A stretch of DNA of 64,000 bases from Magnetovibrio sp. Lineage in GTDB: Bacteria; Pseudomonadota; Alphaproteobacteria; Rhodospirillales; Casp-alpha2. Below are positions 28,844 to 37,489 of this stretch, in pieces. The notes under the pieces are model-generated. The model had not been told where the DNA came from. It saw nothing but the letters and a program-made list of their open reading frames with translations, and did no database searches. Where the stretch lies: contig NZFO01000006.1 in the NCBI GenBank assembly GCA_002690705.1, positions 124,001-188,000 of the forward strand, written 5' to 3'. Position numbers and translations under genes: made by a program. Every line of letters begins with the position of its first letter. Positions within the stretch are counted from its first letter, which is position 1.

Positions 28844-31018
28844 TTAACCGCGCCCACGATCAACGGCGTTAATAGCGGGGGTTGCTCTTAGCACTGCGAT
28901 AACATCAGTCAAGTGTTTTACGTCCTTCACTTCAATGTCGATTAAAATATCAAAGAACTCCTCTGACCGGTTGACGATTTTGAGGTTCGATATATTACCT
29001 CCATTCTTGGCGATAACGGTTGAGAGATCACCGAGACTGCCCGGTACGTTGAGAACGCTTAGATTTATCCGGCCAACGTGCATTTCAGGTGAGTTTTCTG
29101 GGATCTCCCACGAGAGGTCTAACCAGCGTTCTGACATATTGGTAAAAGCCTCCAAAGTCTCACAATCAATAGTATGCACTGTTACGCCGCTGCCGATTGT
29201 TATAATCCCTACAATTCTGTCTCCGGGTAAAGGATGACAACATCCGGCCATATGCATCGCCATCCCCGGGATAAGGCCTTTGATTGAGATACGGCGCAGT
29301 ACCTCACCGTTTTTTGGTTTTTTACGGCGCGCCTGAGCGAAAGAGACTACATTCTCAACTAGAGCTTTTCCGCGGCTTTTTCTGAGAACCGGATAAACGG
29401 CCTCTAAAACTTGGCGACCCGAAACGTTTCCGTTGCCGACCTCTGCATAGAGACTACTTACGCTGTCTTGCTTAAAAATACTAAGCACACCGGCGAGCCC
29501 TTTCTCCGTCAGCTCATAGTCAGCTTTGCTAAAAGCATGCTGAAGAATTGAGTGGCCAAGTTTCTCGTATTCTTGCTTTTCCTGAAGTCTAATGAAACGC
29601 CGTATGTGGGCACGGGCTTTGCCAGTGACCACAAAGCGCTCCCAAGGTGGCGAAGGTGTTTGGGCTTTAGACGTGATAATTTCTACTTGGTCACCATTCT
29701 GAAGTTGTGTTCTCAAGGGCATCATTCGACCATTAATTTTTGCACCCACACAGCAATCTCCTACTTCCGAATGCACCGCGTAAGCGAAGTCGACCGCGGT
29801 AGCGCTGTGAGGAAGATTTATTAAGTCACCCCGGGGAGTAAAACTGAATACCTGATCGGAGAACATCTCTAATTTTGTATGTTCGAGGAATTCTTCTGGT
29901 CCTGCCGTATGTTCAAGAATTTCTAATAGTTCCCGAAGCCACCTGTATTGTGGCCCTTCGCTGTCGGGTATACCCTGCTTATAATTCCAATGCGCTGCTA
30001 CACCATATTCAGCAATTTCGTGCATACGACGGGTGCGGATTTGCAGTTCGATGCGATGCCGCTCGGGTCCAAAAACACTCGTATGGAGGGAGCTATACCC
30101 ATTTGGCTTGGGGGTCGAGAGGTAATCTTTGAAACGGCCAGGTACCGCCGGATATGCTGCATGCGCAACGCCAAGTGTGTGGTAACATGTTTCCACGTCA
30201 CTTACAATAATTCGGAATGCCATTGTATCGGATAGCTGTTCGAAACCGACATCGTTTTTTTTCATCTTCCGCCAAATTGAATAGGGGGTTTTTTCTCGTC
30301 CGTTTACCTCTGCCTTTATTTTATTTTTGGATAATAACTCTTGCAGTTCCTCGATAATTACGCTGATTAGGTCTTCGCCTTTTGCCCGCAAAAAATCGAG
30401 TCGATTTAAAATCGATTGCCGACCATCACAATTGAGTTCGGCAAAGGCTAAGTCTTCAAGTTCTTGCTTCATCTCTTGCATACCGATGCGCTCGGCTAGG
30501 GGTGCATAGATATCCATAGTCTCTCGAGCGATCCGTTGGCGTTTTTCCAGCTGACCGATATAATGCAGGGTTCGCATATTATGCAGACGGTCAGATAATT
30601 TTACGAGCAGGACACGAATATCCTCTGACATAGCGAGTACAAACTTGCGAAAATTTTCTGCTTGTTTGGCTTGATCTGATTGAAATTCTATTCGTGTGAG
30701 CTTTGTTACACCGTCTACCATCCGAGCCACTGGATCTCCAAATTGCCCAGATATTTCGTCTAGAGTAACCTCAGTGTCTTCGATCGTGTCATGAAGTAGA
30801 GCAGTAATTATCGTATCAGTGTCAAGTTTGAACTCTGTTAGAATTCCAGCAACTTCAAGGGGATGTGAGAAATAGGGATCGCCTGACGCCCGTTTTTGTG
30901 AACCATGTGCCTTCATCGCAAAAACGTAAGCACGATTTATCAACTCTTCGTTTGCTAGAGGGTCGTAGGCTTTAATTTTCTCGACAAGTTCAAACTGTCT
31001 AATCACAGTCCTGACCAT
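28844..31018 (-). CDS. bifunctional (p)ppGpp synthetase/hydrolase (Rsh)
   Basis: RelA/SpoT-family enzyme making and degrading the stringent-response alarmone. The HD hydrolase domain is intact (residues about 45-150; FSHPLEVAGIL, ALLHDTIEDTEVTLDEI), as is the synthetase domain (about 235-350; ending PNGYSSLHTSVFGP, with AEYGVAAHWNYKQG). TGS (FTPRGDLINLPHSATAVDFA) and C-terminal ACT domains follow. At 724 residues it is the full-length Rsh type; Alphaproteobacteria normally have a single such protein. It is 88 bases downstream of rpoZ, the common rpoZ-rsh pairing. Confidence 0.95.
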   Translation of the reverse strand: MVRTVIRQFELVEKIKAYDPLANEELINRAYVFAMKAHGSQKRASGDPYFSHPLEVAGILTEFKLDTDTIITALLHDTIEDTEVTLDEISGQFGDPVARMVDGVTKLTRIEFQSDQAKQAENFRKFVLAMSEDIRVLLVKLSDRLHNMRTLHYIGQLEKRQRIARETMDIYAPLAERIGMQEMKQELEDLAFAELNCDGRQSILNRLDFLRAKGEDLISVIIEELQELLSKNKIKAEVNGREKTPYSIWRKMKKNDVGFEQLSDTMAFRIIVSDVETCYHTLGVAHAAYPAVPGRFKDYLSTPKPNGYSSLHTSVFGPERHRIELQIRTRRMHEIAEYGVAAHWNYKQGIPDSEGPQYRWLRELLEILEHTAGPEEFLEHTKLEMFSDQVFSFTPRGDLINLPHSATAVDFAYAVHSEVGDCCVGAKINGRMMPLRTQLQNGDQVEIITSKAQTPSPPWERFVVTGKARAHIRRFIRLQEKQEYEKLGHSILQHAFSKADYELTEKGLAGVLSIFKQDSVSSLYAEVGNGNVSGRQVLEAVYPVLRKSRGKALVENVVSFAQARRKKPKNGEVLRRISIKGLIPGMAMHMAGCCHPLPGDRIVGIITIGSGVTVHTIDCETLEAFTNMSERWLDLSWEIPENSPEMHVGRINLSVLNVPGSLGDLSTVIAKNGGNISNLKIVNRSEEFFDILIDIEVKDVKHLTDVIAVLRATPAINAVDRGRG

Positions 31019-31106
31019 TATTTTACCGGTTTAGTGGGATCCAAGCTTGTTGTGAGATCGCTCGATCTGCGTCGTTCTTTTGGAGCCCCCGGACCATGAG
31101 GCTAAT

Positions 31107-31508
31107 TTACTTAGGGTTCCCATCTAACACAGCTATAATGTCTCCATCTCCTCCAGATACCCCCGAAATATTGTCTAAAGGCATAGTTTCTGGAGTGGTT
31201 CCTCGTGGGCTGACGCTATCACTGTCTGTTTCCCCTTGAACACCCGTCAAATTCACTTCTTCATCTTCAGGCTCGTCCATCTCAACAAAGCTTTGCAGAC
31301 CCCTAATCAATCCCTCCTCGAGTTCGTCAAGCGCGACAGATTCATCCGCAATTTCACGGAGCGCGATCACAGGATTTTTGTCGTTATCTCGTTCAAGCGT
31401 GAGCTCGGCCCCTGCAGAAACGTTACGAGCACGTTGCGCGGCCATCATTACTAAGTCAAATCTATTTGGAATTTTATCGACGCAGTCTTCCACGGTGACG
31501 CGAGCCAT
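31107..31508 (-). CDS. rpoZ: RNA polymerase omega subunit
   Basis: Small subunit that assists assembly of the beta' subunit and is needed for (p)ppGpp binding to polymerase. The N-terminal 80 residues carry the omega pattern [32 protein letters not shown] and [10 protein letters not shown]. The remaining 50 residues form an acidic, Ser/Gly-rich tail typical of long alphaproteobacterial omegas. It is adjacent to rsh, a functional neighbour. folK follows the same direction upstream. Confidence 0.95.
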   Translation of the reverse strand: MARVTVEDCVDKIPNRFDLVMMAAQRARNVSAGAELTLERDNDKNPVIALREIADESVALDELEEGLIRGLQSFVEMDEPEDEEVNLTGVQGETDSDSVSPRGTTPETMPLDNISGVSGGDGDIIAVLDGNPK

Positions 31509-31586
31509 TAATAATTCCCCTCAAATCTACAAACCATGCGCGTGTATATGTCGTGAGCAGCAAAGATGCAAGAGAGTTCGATGTTT

Positions 31587-32132
31587 TTACGTTACCCACT
31601 CCGTTCCATAAATGCCACTGGCATCTGCTATGATTCGGGTTTGCTGATCGCTCGGCAAGTTTTCGGCAAGCTGAGATATACTTTTTTGACTTTGCGGATG
31701 ATACCAATCGGGCAAGATATCGCGAAGTGGTAAAACGGTAAAAGCACGCTCATGCATGCGAGGGTGCGGTAATAAGGGTGGCCTGACAGCCGAATTGTTA
31801 ATTTTGTTACCGTAAGCTAAAACATCTAAATCGACTACTCTGGCGGCGTTGGGTTTGCCCCGCTCACGCCCAAGACTCACCTCAATATCTAAGAGCAGGT
31901 CCAAAAGATCGTCCGGAAGCAGCTTAGTGGAAATAGTTGCAACGCCATTAATATACCATGGTTGGTCAGATAACGGCACAGGCGCGCTTTCATACCAAGG
32001 TGAGCGTTTTACTACCCTAGCTCCGCGCGACGCCAAGGAATAAAGAGCCGCACCACAAGCTGCGCGCGGCGATTGGAATCTCCCAGTTAAATTACCCCCA
32101 TAACCGATGATGATAGGAGCAATGTTGCTCAT
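31587..32132 (-). CDS. folK: 2-amino-4-hydroxy-6-hydroxymethyldihydropteridine pyrophosphokinase
   Basis: Transfers pyrophosphate from ATP to the pterin precursor in folate synthesis. The sequence starts IIIGYGGNLTGRFQSPRAA, has the substrate-binding SPWYESAPVP and PWYINGVATI, and carries the HPPK signature region RVVDLDVLAYGNK followed by LPHPRMHERAFTVLPL. 181 residues is normal. It leads the folK-rpoZ-rsh group and is divergent from the NYN-domain gene across a 230-base region. Confidence 0.94.
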   Translation of the reverse strand: MSNIAPIIIGYGGNLTGRFQSPRAACGAALYSLASRGARVVKRSPWYESAPVPLSDQPWYINGVATISTKLLPDDLLDLLLDIEVSLGRERGKPNAARVVDLDVLAYGNKINNSAVRPPLLPHPRMHERAFTVLPLRDILPDWYHPQSQKSISQLAENLPSDQQTRIIADASGIYGTEWVT

Positions 32133-32362
32133 TTTTCCGAGACCCCTCTAATTCGCTCGCTGACCCGCAAGTATTTTGATACCCTTGTTATTCCGTTGGT
32201 ATCCAACTATTTTTCGCTGATGACTTGAATAACCCCGGCATAAGTCTTTTTTGGCTCGACAGACCTTTAGAATTTAAAAGCACCATGGCATTGATGTTTT
32301 GGGTCCATTGTAAACACTCTGGACTTAGTGACTGCATCTTTATTTCACAAGGTTATTTTGTA

Positions 32363-32971
32363 ATGACGTTTTATCCACAAGAACGATTGGCTTTATTTAT
32401 TGATGGTTCAAATTTGTACGCCGCAGCTCGAGCTCTTGATTTTGATATAGATTACAAACGTCTGTTAGATGCTTTCGCTGAAAAAGGGCATTTGATTAGA
32501 GCATTCTATTACACGGCACTTATTGAGGACCAAGAATACTCCCCCATTCGACCGCTGATAGATTGGCTTGATTATAATGGTTATACAATGGTCACAAAAC
32601 CAACTAAAGAATTCACAGACGCGTCTGGCCGGCGGAGAATCAAAGGCAATATGGATATTGAATTAGCAATTGATGTCTTGGAAATGTCAGAACATCTTGA
32701 CCACGTTATAATTTTCTCTGGTGACGGAGACTTTAGGTGTCTTGTTGAAGCCGTTCAGCGAAAGGGTTTGCGTGTCAGCATTGTCAGCACCGCTCTTTCC
32801 CAGCCACCGATGGTAGCAGATGAGCTTCGGCGTCAAGCTGATAATTACATAGAACTGAACACTTTACGCGGCTGTATTTCCCGTAATGAAATTGAGGGTG
32901 CCAGCAATTCGCAGCCGATACGAGATGATTTTTATGCCGACACTTTAGAAGACTTGGTGGAGAACAGATAG
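32363..32971 (+). CDS. NYN-domain (LabA/DUF88-type) protein
   Basis: Member of the NYN PIN-like nuclease superfamily; characterised relatives act on RNA, but no substrate can be named here. Acidic positions of the active site are kept in LALFIDGSNLYAAARAL (D14), GNMDIELAIDVLEMS and HVIIFSGDGDFRCLVEA. I start it at the ATG at 32363 (202 residues), because MTFYPQERLALFIDG is the usual alphaproteobacterial N-terminus; the frame is open 138 bases farther but without likeness. The downstream UDG gene begins 21 bases after its stop. The NYN gene next to folK/rpoZ/rsh is common in this bacterial group. Confidence 0.9.
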   Translation: MTFYPQERLALFIDGSNLYAAARALDFDIDYKRLLDAFAEKGHLIRAFYYTALIEDQEYSPIRPLIDWLDYNGYTMVTKPTKEFTDASGRRRIKGNMDIELAIDVLEMSEHLDHVIIFSGDGDFRCLVEAVQRKGLRVSIVSTALSQPPMVADELRRQADNYIELNTLRGCISRNEIEGASNSQPIRDDFYADTLEDLVENR

Positions 32972-32992
32972 AGTGAGAAGGCTTCTTCAAAA

Positions 32993-33634
32993 TTGCCTTT
33001 AAAAGCGCCCGATCGGGATTGCGCGGAATGTCCTCGGTTGCGCGGATTTTTGTTAAAATATCGCCAGAGTGACCCTGATTGGCATAACGCGCCTGTTCCC
33101 TCATTTGGCTCTATTGACTCTGACTTTTTAATAGTTGGTTTAGCACCGGGTCTTCGGGGGGCAAATCGCACTGGTCGTCCTTTTACCGGCGACCATGCAG
33201 GCGACTTTTTATATTCTGCACTAATTGACCATGGTTTCGCTTATGGTCATTATGGGAGACACTCCCAAGACGGACTTAACCTAGTAGGCTGCAGAGTCAC
33301 CAACGCCGTTCGCTGCGTGCCGCCGCAAAACAAGCCTGTTGCAGCTGAGGTAGCTGCCTGCCGCACATTTTTGGTTAATGAATTGCAGGGTATGAAGAAC
33401 CTAAAAATTATTCTTGCGCTTGGCGGATTGGCGCATGGCGCAATTTTGGCAGCTTTTGGATTGCGCAAAAGTGCATATAAATTTGGTCATCTAGCATGTC
33501 ACTCCGTCCCCCATCGCAAGGTGTTGCTAAACAGCTACCATTGCTCCCGCTACAATACAAATACAGGCCGTTTAAATGAGCAAATGTTTTCTGATGTTTT
33601 GACCAAGGTCAGTGACCTACTCAAGTCAACATAA
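32993..33634 (+). CDS. uracil-DNA glycosylase, family 5 (UdgB-like)
   Basis: Removes uracil (and often hypoxanthine or xanthine) from DNA. The family 5 pattern is present: motif A in GLAPGLRGANRTGRPFTGD, where family 4 enzymes carry an acidic residue, and the C-terminal loop SYHCSRYNTNTGRL. Cysteines (C10, C13 and others such as in VTNAVRCVPP) can hold a 4Fe-4S cluster. The only in-frame start after the upstream stop is TTG at 32993; GAGAAGG lies about 9-11 bases before it. 213 residues is normal. It is probably co-transcribed with the NYN gene. Confidence 0.9.
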   Translation: MPLKAPDRDCAECPRLRGFLLKYRQSDPDWHNAPVPSFGSIDSDFLIVGLAPGLRGANRTGRPFTGDHAGDFLYSALIDHGFAYGHYGRHSQDGLNLVGCRVTNAVRCVPPQNKPVAAEVAACRTFLVNELQGMKNLKIILALGGLAHGAILAAFGLRKSAYKFGHLACHSVPHRKVLLNSYHCSRYNTNTGRLNEQMFSDVLTKVSDLLKST

Positions 33635-33818
33635 TACCAATATTTTTTCTTTAACGAACATATTGTGCTTGAACAAAATTCGTCAGTTTTCCGGTGTGGT
33701 GCAGAATAATTACCCAGATCTTAAACGGTTTAGTTATGATTAAGTATGGTTGATATCCGCCTCGCCCCCAAATTCGTAGCAGGTTACAGCCCTCATGGTA
33801 TATCTGTAAATATTTGTT

Positions 33819-34586
33819 CTAGCTAGAGATAGCCTGTGTTATTTTCCAAAAATCACTCACCTCCAGGCTGGCGCCACCTATAAGCCCGCCATCAACGTCT
33901 GGCAGCGCCAATAAATCCAGAGCATTACTGGGTTTCATAGAACCCCCGTACAGAATACGTATTTTTTGGCTTTCATGATTACCGATCAGTTTTGCTAAGT
34001 CGTTTCGGATAAGGGCATGAACCTCTTGAGCTTGTTCGGGAGTTGCGACTTTGCCTGTCCCGATTGCCCAAACAGGTTCGTACGCGATAACAGTGTTCTT
34101 GGCGTTAGAGTCTTCTGGTAGTGAGCTTTTTAATTGACGCTTATTAACTTCCTCGCTTTTTCCATCTGCATATTCTTGGAACGTTTCGCCGATACAAATG
34201 ATGGCAGTCAGACCCGCGGCATGAGCGGCTACTGCTTTTTCTCTCACATTTTCATCGGTTTCCCTATGATCTGTGCGACGCTCTGAATGTCCAACAATAG
34301 TATATTTACAACCCATTGATTTAAGTAACGCGGCGCTTGTGTCGCCCGTATGGGCGCCCGATACATTGGCGTGACAATCTTGGCCACCGACTGAAACCCC
34401 CTTCCCCTTTACGATCTCGACCACAAGACCGATAAGTGGCGTAGGAGGACAAACTACCACTTCAAAAGGTGCTTTTTTAACCTTCGCCATGCGGTTTGCG
34501 ATGCCGCCTGCGAGTAACCGCGCGTCGTTTTTTAATCCGTTCATTTTCCAATTTCCTGCGATCAGTGCGTGGCGCTTGGCAGGCAT
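33819..34586 (-). CDS. tpiA: triosephosphate isomerase
   Basis: Interconverts dihydroxyacetone phosphate and glyceraldehyde 3-phosphate. Catalytic residues are visible: K14 in IAGNWKMNG, His in YTIVGHSERR, Glu in IAYEPVWAIGTGKVA, and the phosphate loop RILYGGSMKPSNA and GGLIGGASL. The ATG at 34586 (255 residues) is chosen, preceded by GAGAGGA; a TTG 21 bases farther up is less likely. It is convergent with the UDG gene. It is separated from secG-pyrG-eno, where it lies in many relatives. Confidence 0.96.
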   Translation of the reverse strand: MPAKRHALIAGNWKMNGLKNDARLLAGGIANRMAKVKKAPFEVVVCPPTPLIGLVVEIVKGKGVSVGGQDCHANVSGAHTGDTSAALLKSMGCKYTIVGHSERRTDHRETDENVREKAVAAHAAGLTAIICIGETFQEYADGKSEEVNKRQLKSSLPEDSNAKNTVIAYEPVWAIGTGKVATPEQAQEVHALIRNDLAKLIGNHESQKIRILYGGSMKPSNALDLLALPDVDGGLIGGASLEVSDFWKITQAISS

Positions 34587-34952
34587 ATCGATGATCCTCT
34601 CAATCAAATTCTATTTACCCAGGTTGGTTGTCTGCGAAGGTATAGTTGATGTCAATCTAATGGTAAGCATTTAAGCGACGTAGCTGAGTGTTTTGGTCAA
34701 GATAAAACGAAGGCTTAACTCTCTCAAGATCGTTAATAACCATGCCGTATTATTGATTTTTCGGAGAGGCGTAACGTGCACTGAATTATTTTACCTACGC
34801 TTATAGTATCACTGTAGCAGTTTCACAAATTAATAAAAAAAATGAGCATGCCATAGATATTGGCAATACACCTCAAGCTGCAGCACCTCGGTAATGGGGA
34901 TAATAATTTTGATAGCAGTGGGGTTGAAAGTAAGGAGGTATAGAGAAAAATA

Positions 34953-34980
34953 TGGGTGCGTAATTTTCTAATTACGCCCA
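34953..34980. terminator. hairpin in the tpiA-hyi spacer
   Basis: TGGG plus CGTAATT pair with AATTACG plus CCCA, separated by a 2-base bulge on one side and a TTCT loop, giving an 11-bp stem. On the minus strand it lies downstream of the hyi-like gene and is followed by TATTTTTCTC, so it can act as an intrinsic terminator for that gene. Confidence 0.5.
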
Positions 34981-35147
34981 TGCAAGTCAGCAGCGAACTC
35001 ACCAATAGTAGCTTTGGTAAAGCCTATTTGTGATCCAAGAACGATTATTATGGCACTATATTCACTTTTTGCCTTGCTCGGTCTGCCAACCAATCCAATC
35101 ACTTGATTCCCAATTTTGTTAAAAAAAGGTTTTCTAAAAGCGGTCAA
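34968..35147 (-). CDS. possible small protein, unknown
   Basis: A minus-strand frame open for about 70 codons; a TTG at 35147 would give 59 residues. The product would include VIGLVGRPSKAKSEY and GFTKATIGEFAADLHGRN, with no homology that I recognise. It lies 48 bases downstream of the hyi-like gene and its end lies within the hairpin at 34953-34980. There is no convincing ribosome-binding site, and a frame of this length can occur by chance. Confidence 0.2.
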   Translation of the reverse strand: MTAFRKPFFNKIGNQVIGLVGRPSKAKSEYSAIIIVLGSQIGFTKATIGEFAADLHGRN

Positions 35148-35195
35148 GCCGGCATGATCCGACTTTCTACGCGGAGACTATTACTCAGGTACTTA

Positions 35196-35981
35196 TCACT
35201 GGTTATTGGATGCACTCCGAAACCACCCTAGGCCCGCTTCAGTAAAAGTTGCTGGGTTGTACTCGCACCCCACATAACCTGTATAACCCAATTTATCGAG
35301 GCGTTTGAAGATATAGGGGTAATTTATTTCGCCAATATCTGGTTCGTGGCGGCTCGGCACCCCCGCAATCTGGATATGGCTGATATTCGGTAAGAATTCC
35401 TCTAATTTAGTAATTAGGTCACCCTCCGTAATTTGCACATGGAAAAAATCAAACTGTAAGCCAAGGTTAGGGTGCCCTACTCGCTCAATGATGTCGCGAG
35501 CTTCGGACTGTCTGGAGAGCAGGTATCCGTTTACGTTCCGGGTATTTAAGGGTTCGATTGTGACGTTGATCCCTGCTTTACCAAAAGTCTCTGCTGCATA
35601 GCTCAAATTGGTTATGAAGGTGTCCACCACTTTTGTATCCGATAACCCGTTCGCCACAATACCTGCCATGATATGAACAATTTTGGTGTTTAGGGCTTTG
35701 GCGTAAACCATGGTTTGGTCTAAGGAGTCCCGGAACTCAGTTTCGCGGCCAGGAAGAGCAGAAATCCCGCGTTCGCCGTTTTCCCAATCTCCGGGTGGTG
35801 AATTGATTAAGACTTGTGTGAGACCGCTTTCTTTGAGCTTCGCACTGAGCTCGTCAGCATCGCTACTGTATGGATATAATATCTCGACTGCATTAAAACC
35901 CGCGGCTCGTGCCGCATTAAAGCGGTCAAGTAGAGGCACCTCAGTAAACAGTAATGTCAGGTTAGCGGCGAACTTGGGCAT
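35196..35981 (-). CDS. hydroxypyruvate isomerase family protein
   Basis: TIM-barrel sugar isomerase-like protein of the Hyi/OtnI group; characterised members interconvert hydroxypyruvate with tartronate semialdehyde, or isomerise 2-oxo-tetronates. Visible marks: FAANLTLLFTEVPLLDRF, AARAAGFNAVEILYPY, metal-ligand Glu in NVTIEPLNTR, QFDFFHVQITEGD, HIQIAGVPSRHEPDIGEINY, and a final GCEYNP. Length 261 fits. It stands alone with long flanking spacers, with no glyoxylate or sugar-acid genes nearby, so its exact substrate is open. Confidence 0.85.
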   Translation of the reverse strand: MPKFAANLTLLFTEVPLLDRFNAARAAGFNAVEILYPYSSDADELSAKLKESGLTQVLINSPPGDWENGERGISALPGRETEFRDSLDQTMVYAKALNTKIVHIMAGIVANGLSDTKVVDTFITNLSYAAETFGKAGINVTIEPLNTRNVNGYLLSRQSEARDIIERVGHPNLGLQFDFFHVQITEGDLITKLEEFLPNISHIQIAGVPSRHEPDIGEINYPYIFKRLDKLGYTGYVGCEYNPATFTEAGLGWFRSASNNQ

Positions 35982-36354
35982 GGTGTTTTTAATTCATGCT
36001 CTGGAGCAAGTTGGAATCATGTAAGTAATGAAAGACTATCGTGATAACATCATCGGCTTTTGTCAGTATTTACTTGCTGCCGGGGCGAGATACTGTTGCT
36101 ATGCGGTACACATAATTAGTAACAAAAATTACTATTAGTAACAATCATCTGTAATGAAACTGAAATTTTGCTAGCAAATATTTCAACCCCATAGATGGTG
36201 GTAAAACGATCGAACTCTTGATGTCCAGGTTGGGTTTGAAGAGTTGATACCAAACATATTTCTGCCGGCAATTAGGAGCTTTTAGTGGACTCCAAGATAG
36301 TGCATGAATGGGCTAGAACACGAGGTAAAACGCGGTTTCATTCGGTGACCTCCG
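35982..36354. other. 373-base spacer upstream of the hyi-like gene
   Basis: Contains two 11-base direct repeats ATTAGTAACAA (36115-36125 and 36134-36144; starts 19 bases apart) and an inverted pair AACTCTT/AAGAGTT (36213-36219, 36239-36245). No gene recognised. The direct repeats could be a tandem operator for the hyi-like gene, about 135-165 bases upstream of its start. Confidence 0.45.
36115..36144. repeat. pair of 11-base direct repeats ATTAGTAACAA
   Basis: Two exact copies with starts 19 bases apart, roughly two helical turns, in an AT-rich spacer. A dimeric regulator could bind here. The sequence is simple enough for a chance origin. Confidence 0.3.
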
Positions 36355-36585
36355 TTAATAATGTGGCGGTGGTTTTTCCCCAACTAGTGGTCGTTCCATA
36401 GACTCCTCTACGCTTTGAAGGCGTCCCTTCAACCGTTCGATTTGCTTTTTCATTTCATCAATTGCTTTCCACTGGTCTGCAACCATGTCACTCAAATCGT
36501 TTATCACTATATCTTGATGAGCAACGTGGCTTTCAACGCTGGCAAACCGATCTAATTTTTGATCGCTCGTATTATCGATCTTCAT
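36355..36585 (-). CDS. slyX: SlyX family protein
   Basis: Short coiled-coil protein of unknown biochemical role. The 76 residues show the family pattern: VESHVAHQDIVINDLSDMVADQW, a second helix KKQIERLKGRLQSVEES, and the conserved C-terminal KPPPHY. Its ATG overlaps the stop of the GIY-YIG gene (ATGA, 36582-36585), so translation of the two is coupled. Confidence 0.9.
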   Translation of the reverse strand: MKIDNTSDQKLDRFASVESHVAHQDIVINDLSDMVADQWKAIDEMKKQIERLKGRLQSVEESMERPLVGEKPPPHY

Positions 36586-36869
36586 TTATGTACACCCTTT
36601 TTTAATCCCATCAATAGCGATAAGTCTCTTCTGAGACGTCGGTCTCGCTTTAAATGCCATTCCCGACTCATAGCTGCTTCTCGGCTTTGAAACATTTCTA
36701 CGTAAAGTAATTTCCACTGCCGGCCACGCGTTGATCGAGCACCCTTCCCAGCGTTGTGCCGTTTTACTCGTTGATCCAAATTATTTGTCCATCCCACGTA
36801 AGTTCTTAGCCTGCCAGCTTCATCACAGCTGCCCAAAATGTAGACATAACATTTATCGGACGTAATCAC
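36582..36869 (-). CDS. GIY-YIG nuclease domain protein (YhbQ/UPF0213-like)
   Basis: A 95-residue stand-alone GIY-YIG domain. It begins CYVYILGSC, then TYVGWTNNLDQRVKRHNAGKG with the conserved Arg and His, GRQWKLLYVEMF, and a region with catalytic-type Glu in AAMSREWHLKR. Such proteins nick or bind DNA in the cases studied, but function is often unknown. It is coupled to slyX by a 4-base overlap. Confidence 0.9.
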   Translation of the reverse strand: MITSDKCYVYILGSCDEAGRLRTYVGWTNNLDQRVKRHNAGKGARSTRGRQWKLLYVEMFQSREAAMSREWHLKRDRRLRRDLSLLMGLKKGVHK

Positions 36870-36994
36870 GGCCGTTCAATCATTTTTGGCCTAACAAAAA
36901 TCTCACCCAGTAAAATATTGTCATAACAAGTTACCTCAGATGAATTCCACTAAATTTCGTGATTCGTAACGGTTTCAAGTTCAGTGGAGGCAGT

Positions 36995-37282
36995 TTAAAC
37001 GATTTTGTATTTAGTAGCATATTGAATTCCCATGATCTTTATGTATTGAGGAAGAAAGGGCACGTTCAGGATAATTAAGTCCTTAAAAAGACCACCTTTG
37101 TGCGTCATGAGCGAAGTCGAGTATCGGTCTGCAATATCATCCCTAGGTATGCGTTTTTGCCGCGGAATAAACTTTTTTCGAGTCTTTAGTTCTTTTATTG
37201 ACGAAAACAGATGAATTATACATTGCAGGTTAAGCGTCGTAATACGATACAATATCAGTCGTTTATCCCTCTTCGATATCAT
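36995..37282 (-). CDS. hypothetical protein, doubtful
   Basis: A 95-codon frame rich in Lys, Arg, Ile and Leu. I recognise no family. It could be a real orphan gene, since the segment PRDDIADRYSTSLMTHKGG reads like protein, but it has no convincing ribosome-binding site and no operon partner, and the region is AT-rich. Confidence 0.25.
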   Translation of the reverse strand: MISKRDKRLILYRITTLNLQCIIHLFSSIKELKTRKKFIPRQKRIPRDDIADRYSTSLMTHKGGLFKDLIILNVPFLPQYIKIMGIQYATKYKIV

Positions 37283-37447
37283 TATTAAATTTGTGGTAGA
37301 TGGAAGGTAGGAGAAGAATTACCCCTCCTGTTAATGCCAATCGAGACATGTTTCAGATTTTCAAACCTTTACATAATGGAAAAAGGTATTTTAGTGAATT
37401 GGAATACACGGGATACATATTCTCCACATACGAAAAGGTCAGCCCAA

Positions 37448-37465
37448 GGAGACTTGACCGTCTCC
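37448..37465 (+). promoter_or_regulatory. hairpin just upstream of trpG
   Basis: GGAGAC, six bases, GTCTCC: a perfect 6-bp stem ending 24 bases before the trpG ATG. trpG has no clear Shine-Dalgarno sequence, so leader structure may influence its translation. No Trp-rich leader peptide was found. Confidence 0.3.
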
Positions 37466-37489
37466 GGTTGAAGTTACATAACTTTTCAA

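Larger units (their letters stand above)
34587..35195. other. 609-base region between tpiA and the hyi-like gene
   Basis: Mostly without recognisable genes. It holds the tpiA upstream region, a hairpin at 34953-34980 and a short minus-strand frame at 34968-35147 (described separately). In related genomes the neighbourhood upstream of tpiA often carries a SurA/PpiD-type isomerase gene followed by trpE; neither is here. Confidence 0.5.
36870..37489. other. 620-base region upstream of trpG
   Basis: Related genomes usually have trpE just upstream of trpG; I found no TrpE-like sequence here in any frame I read. The region contains an unrecognised minus-strand frame (36995-37282) and a small perfect hairpin GGAGAC-N6-GTCTCC (37448-37465), 25 bases before the trpG start. 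A plus-strand frame at 37300-37509 runs into trpG and has no family likeness. Confidence 0.5.

Noticed and set aside
33746-33826. Short plus-strand frame with a short-chain-dehydrogenase-like SPHGISVNI stretch
   Set aside because: Only 26 codons; the likeness covers about nine residues and the frame runs into the tpiA 3' end.
34823-35005. Minus-strand 60-codon frame between tpiA and hyi
   Set aside because: Leu/Ser-rich without family pattern; it overlaps the hairpin and the alternative frame at 34968-35147.
36115-36144. Direct repeats as the start of a CRISPR array
   Set aside because: Only two 11-base copies with an 8-base gap, and no cas genes anywhere in the window.
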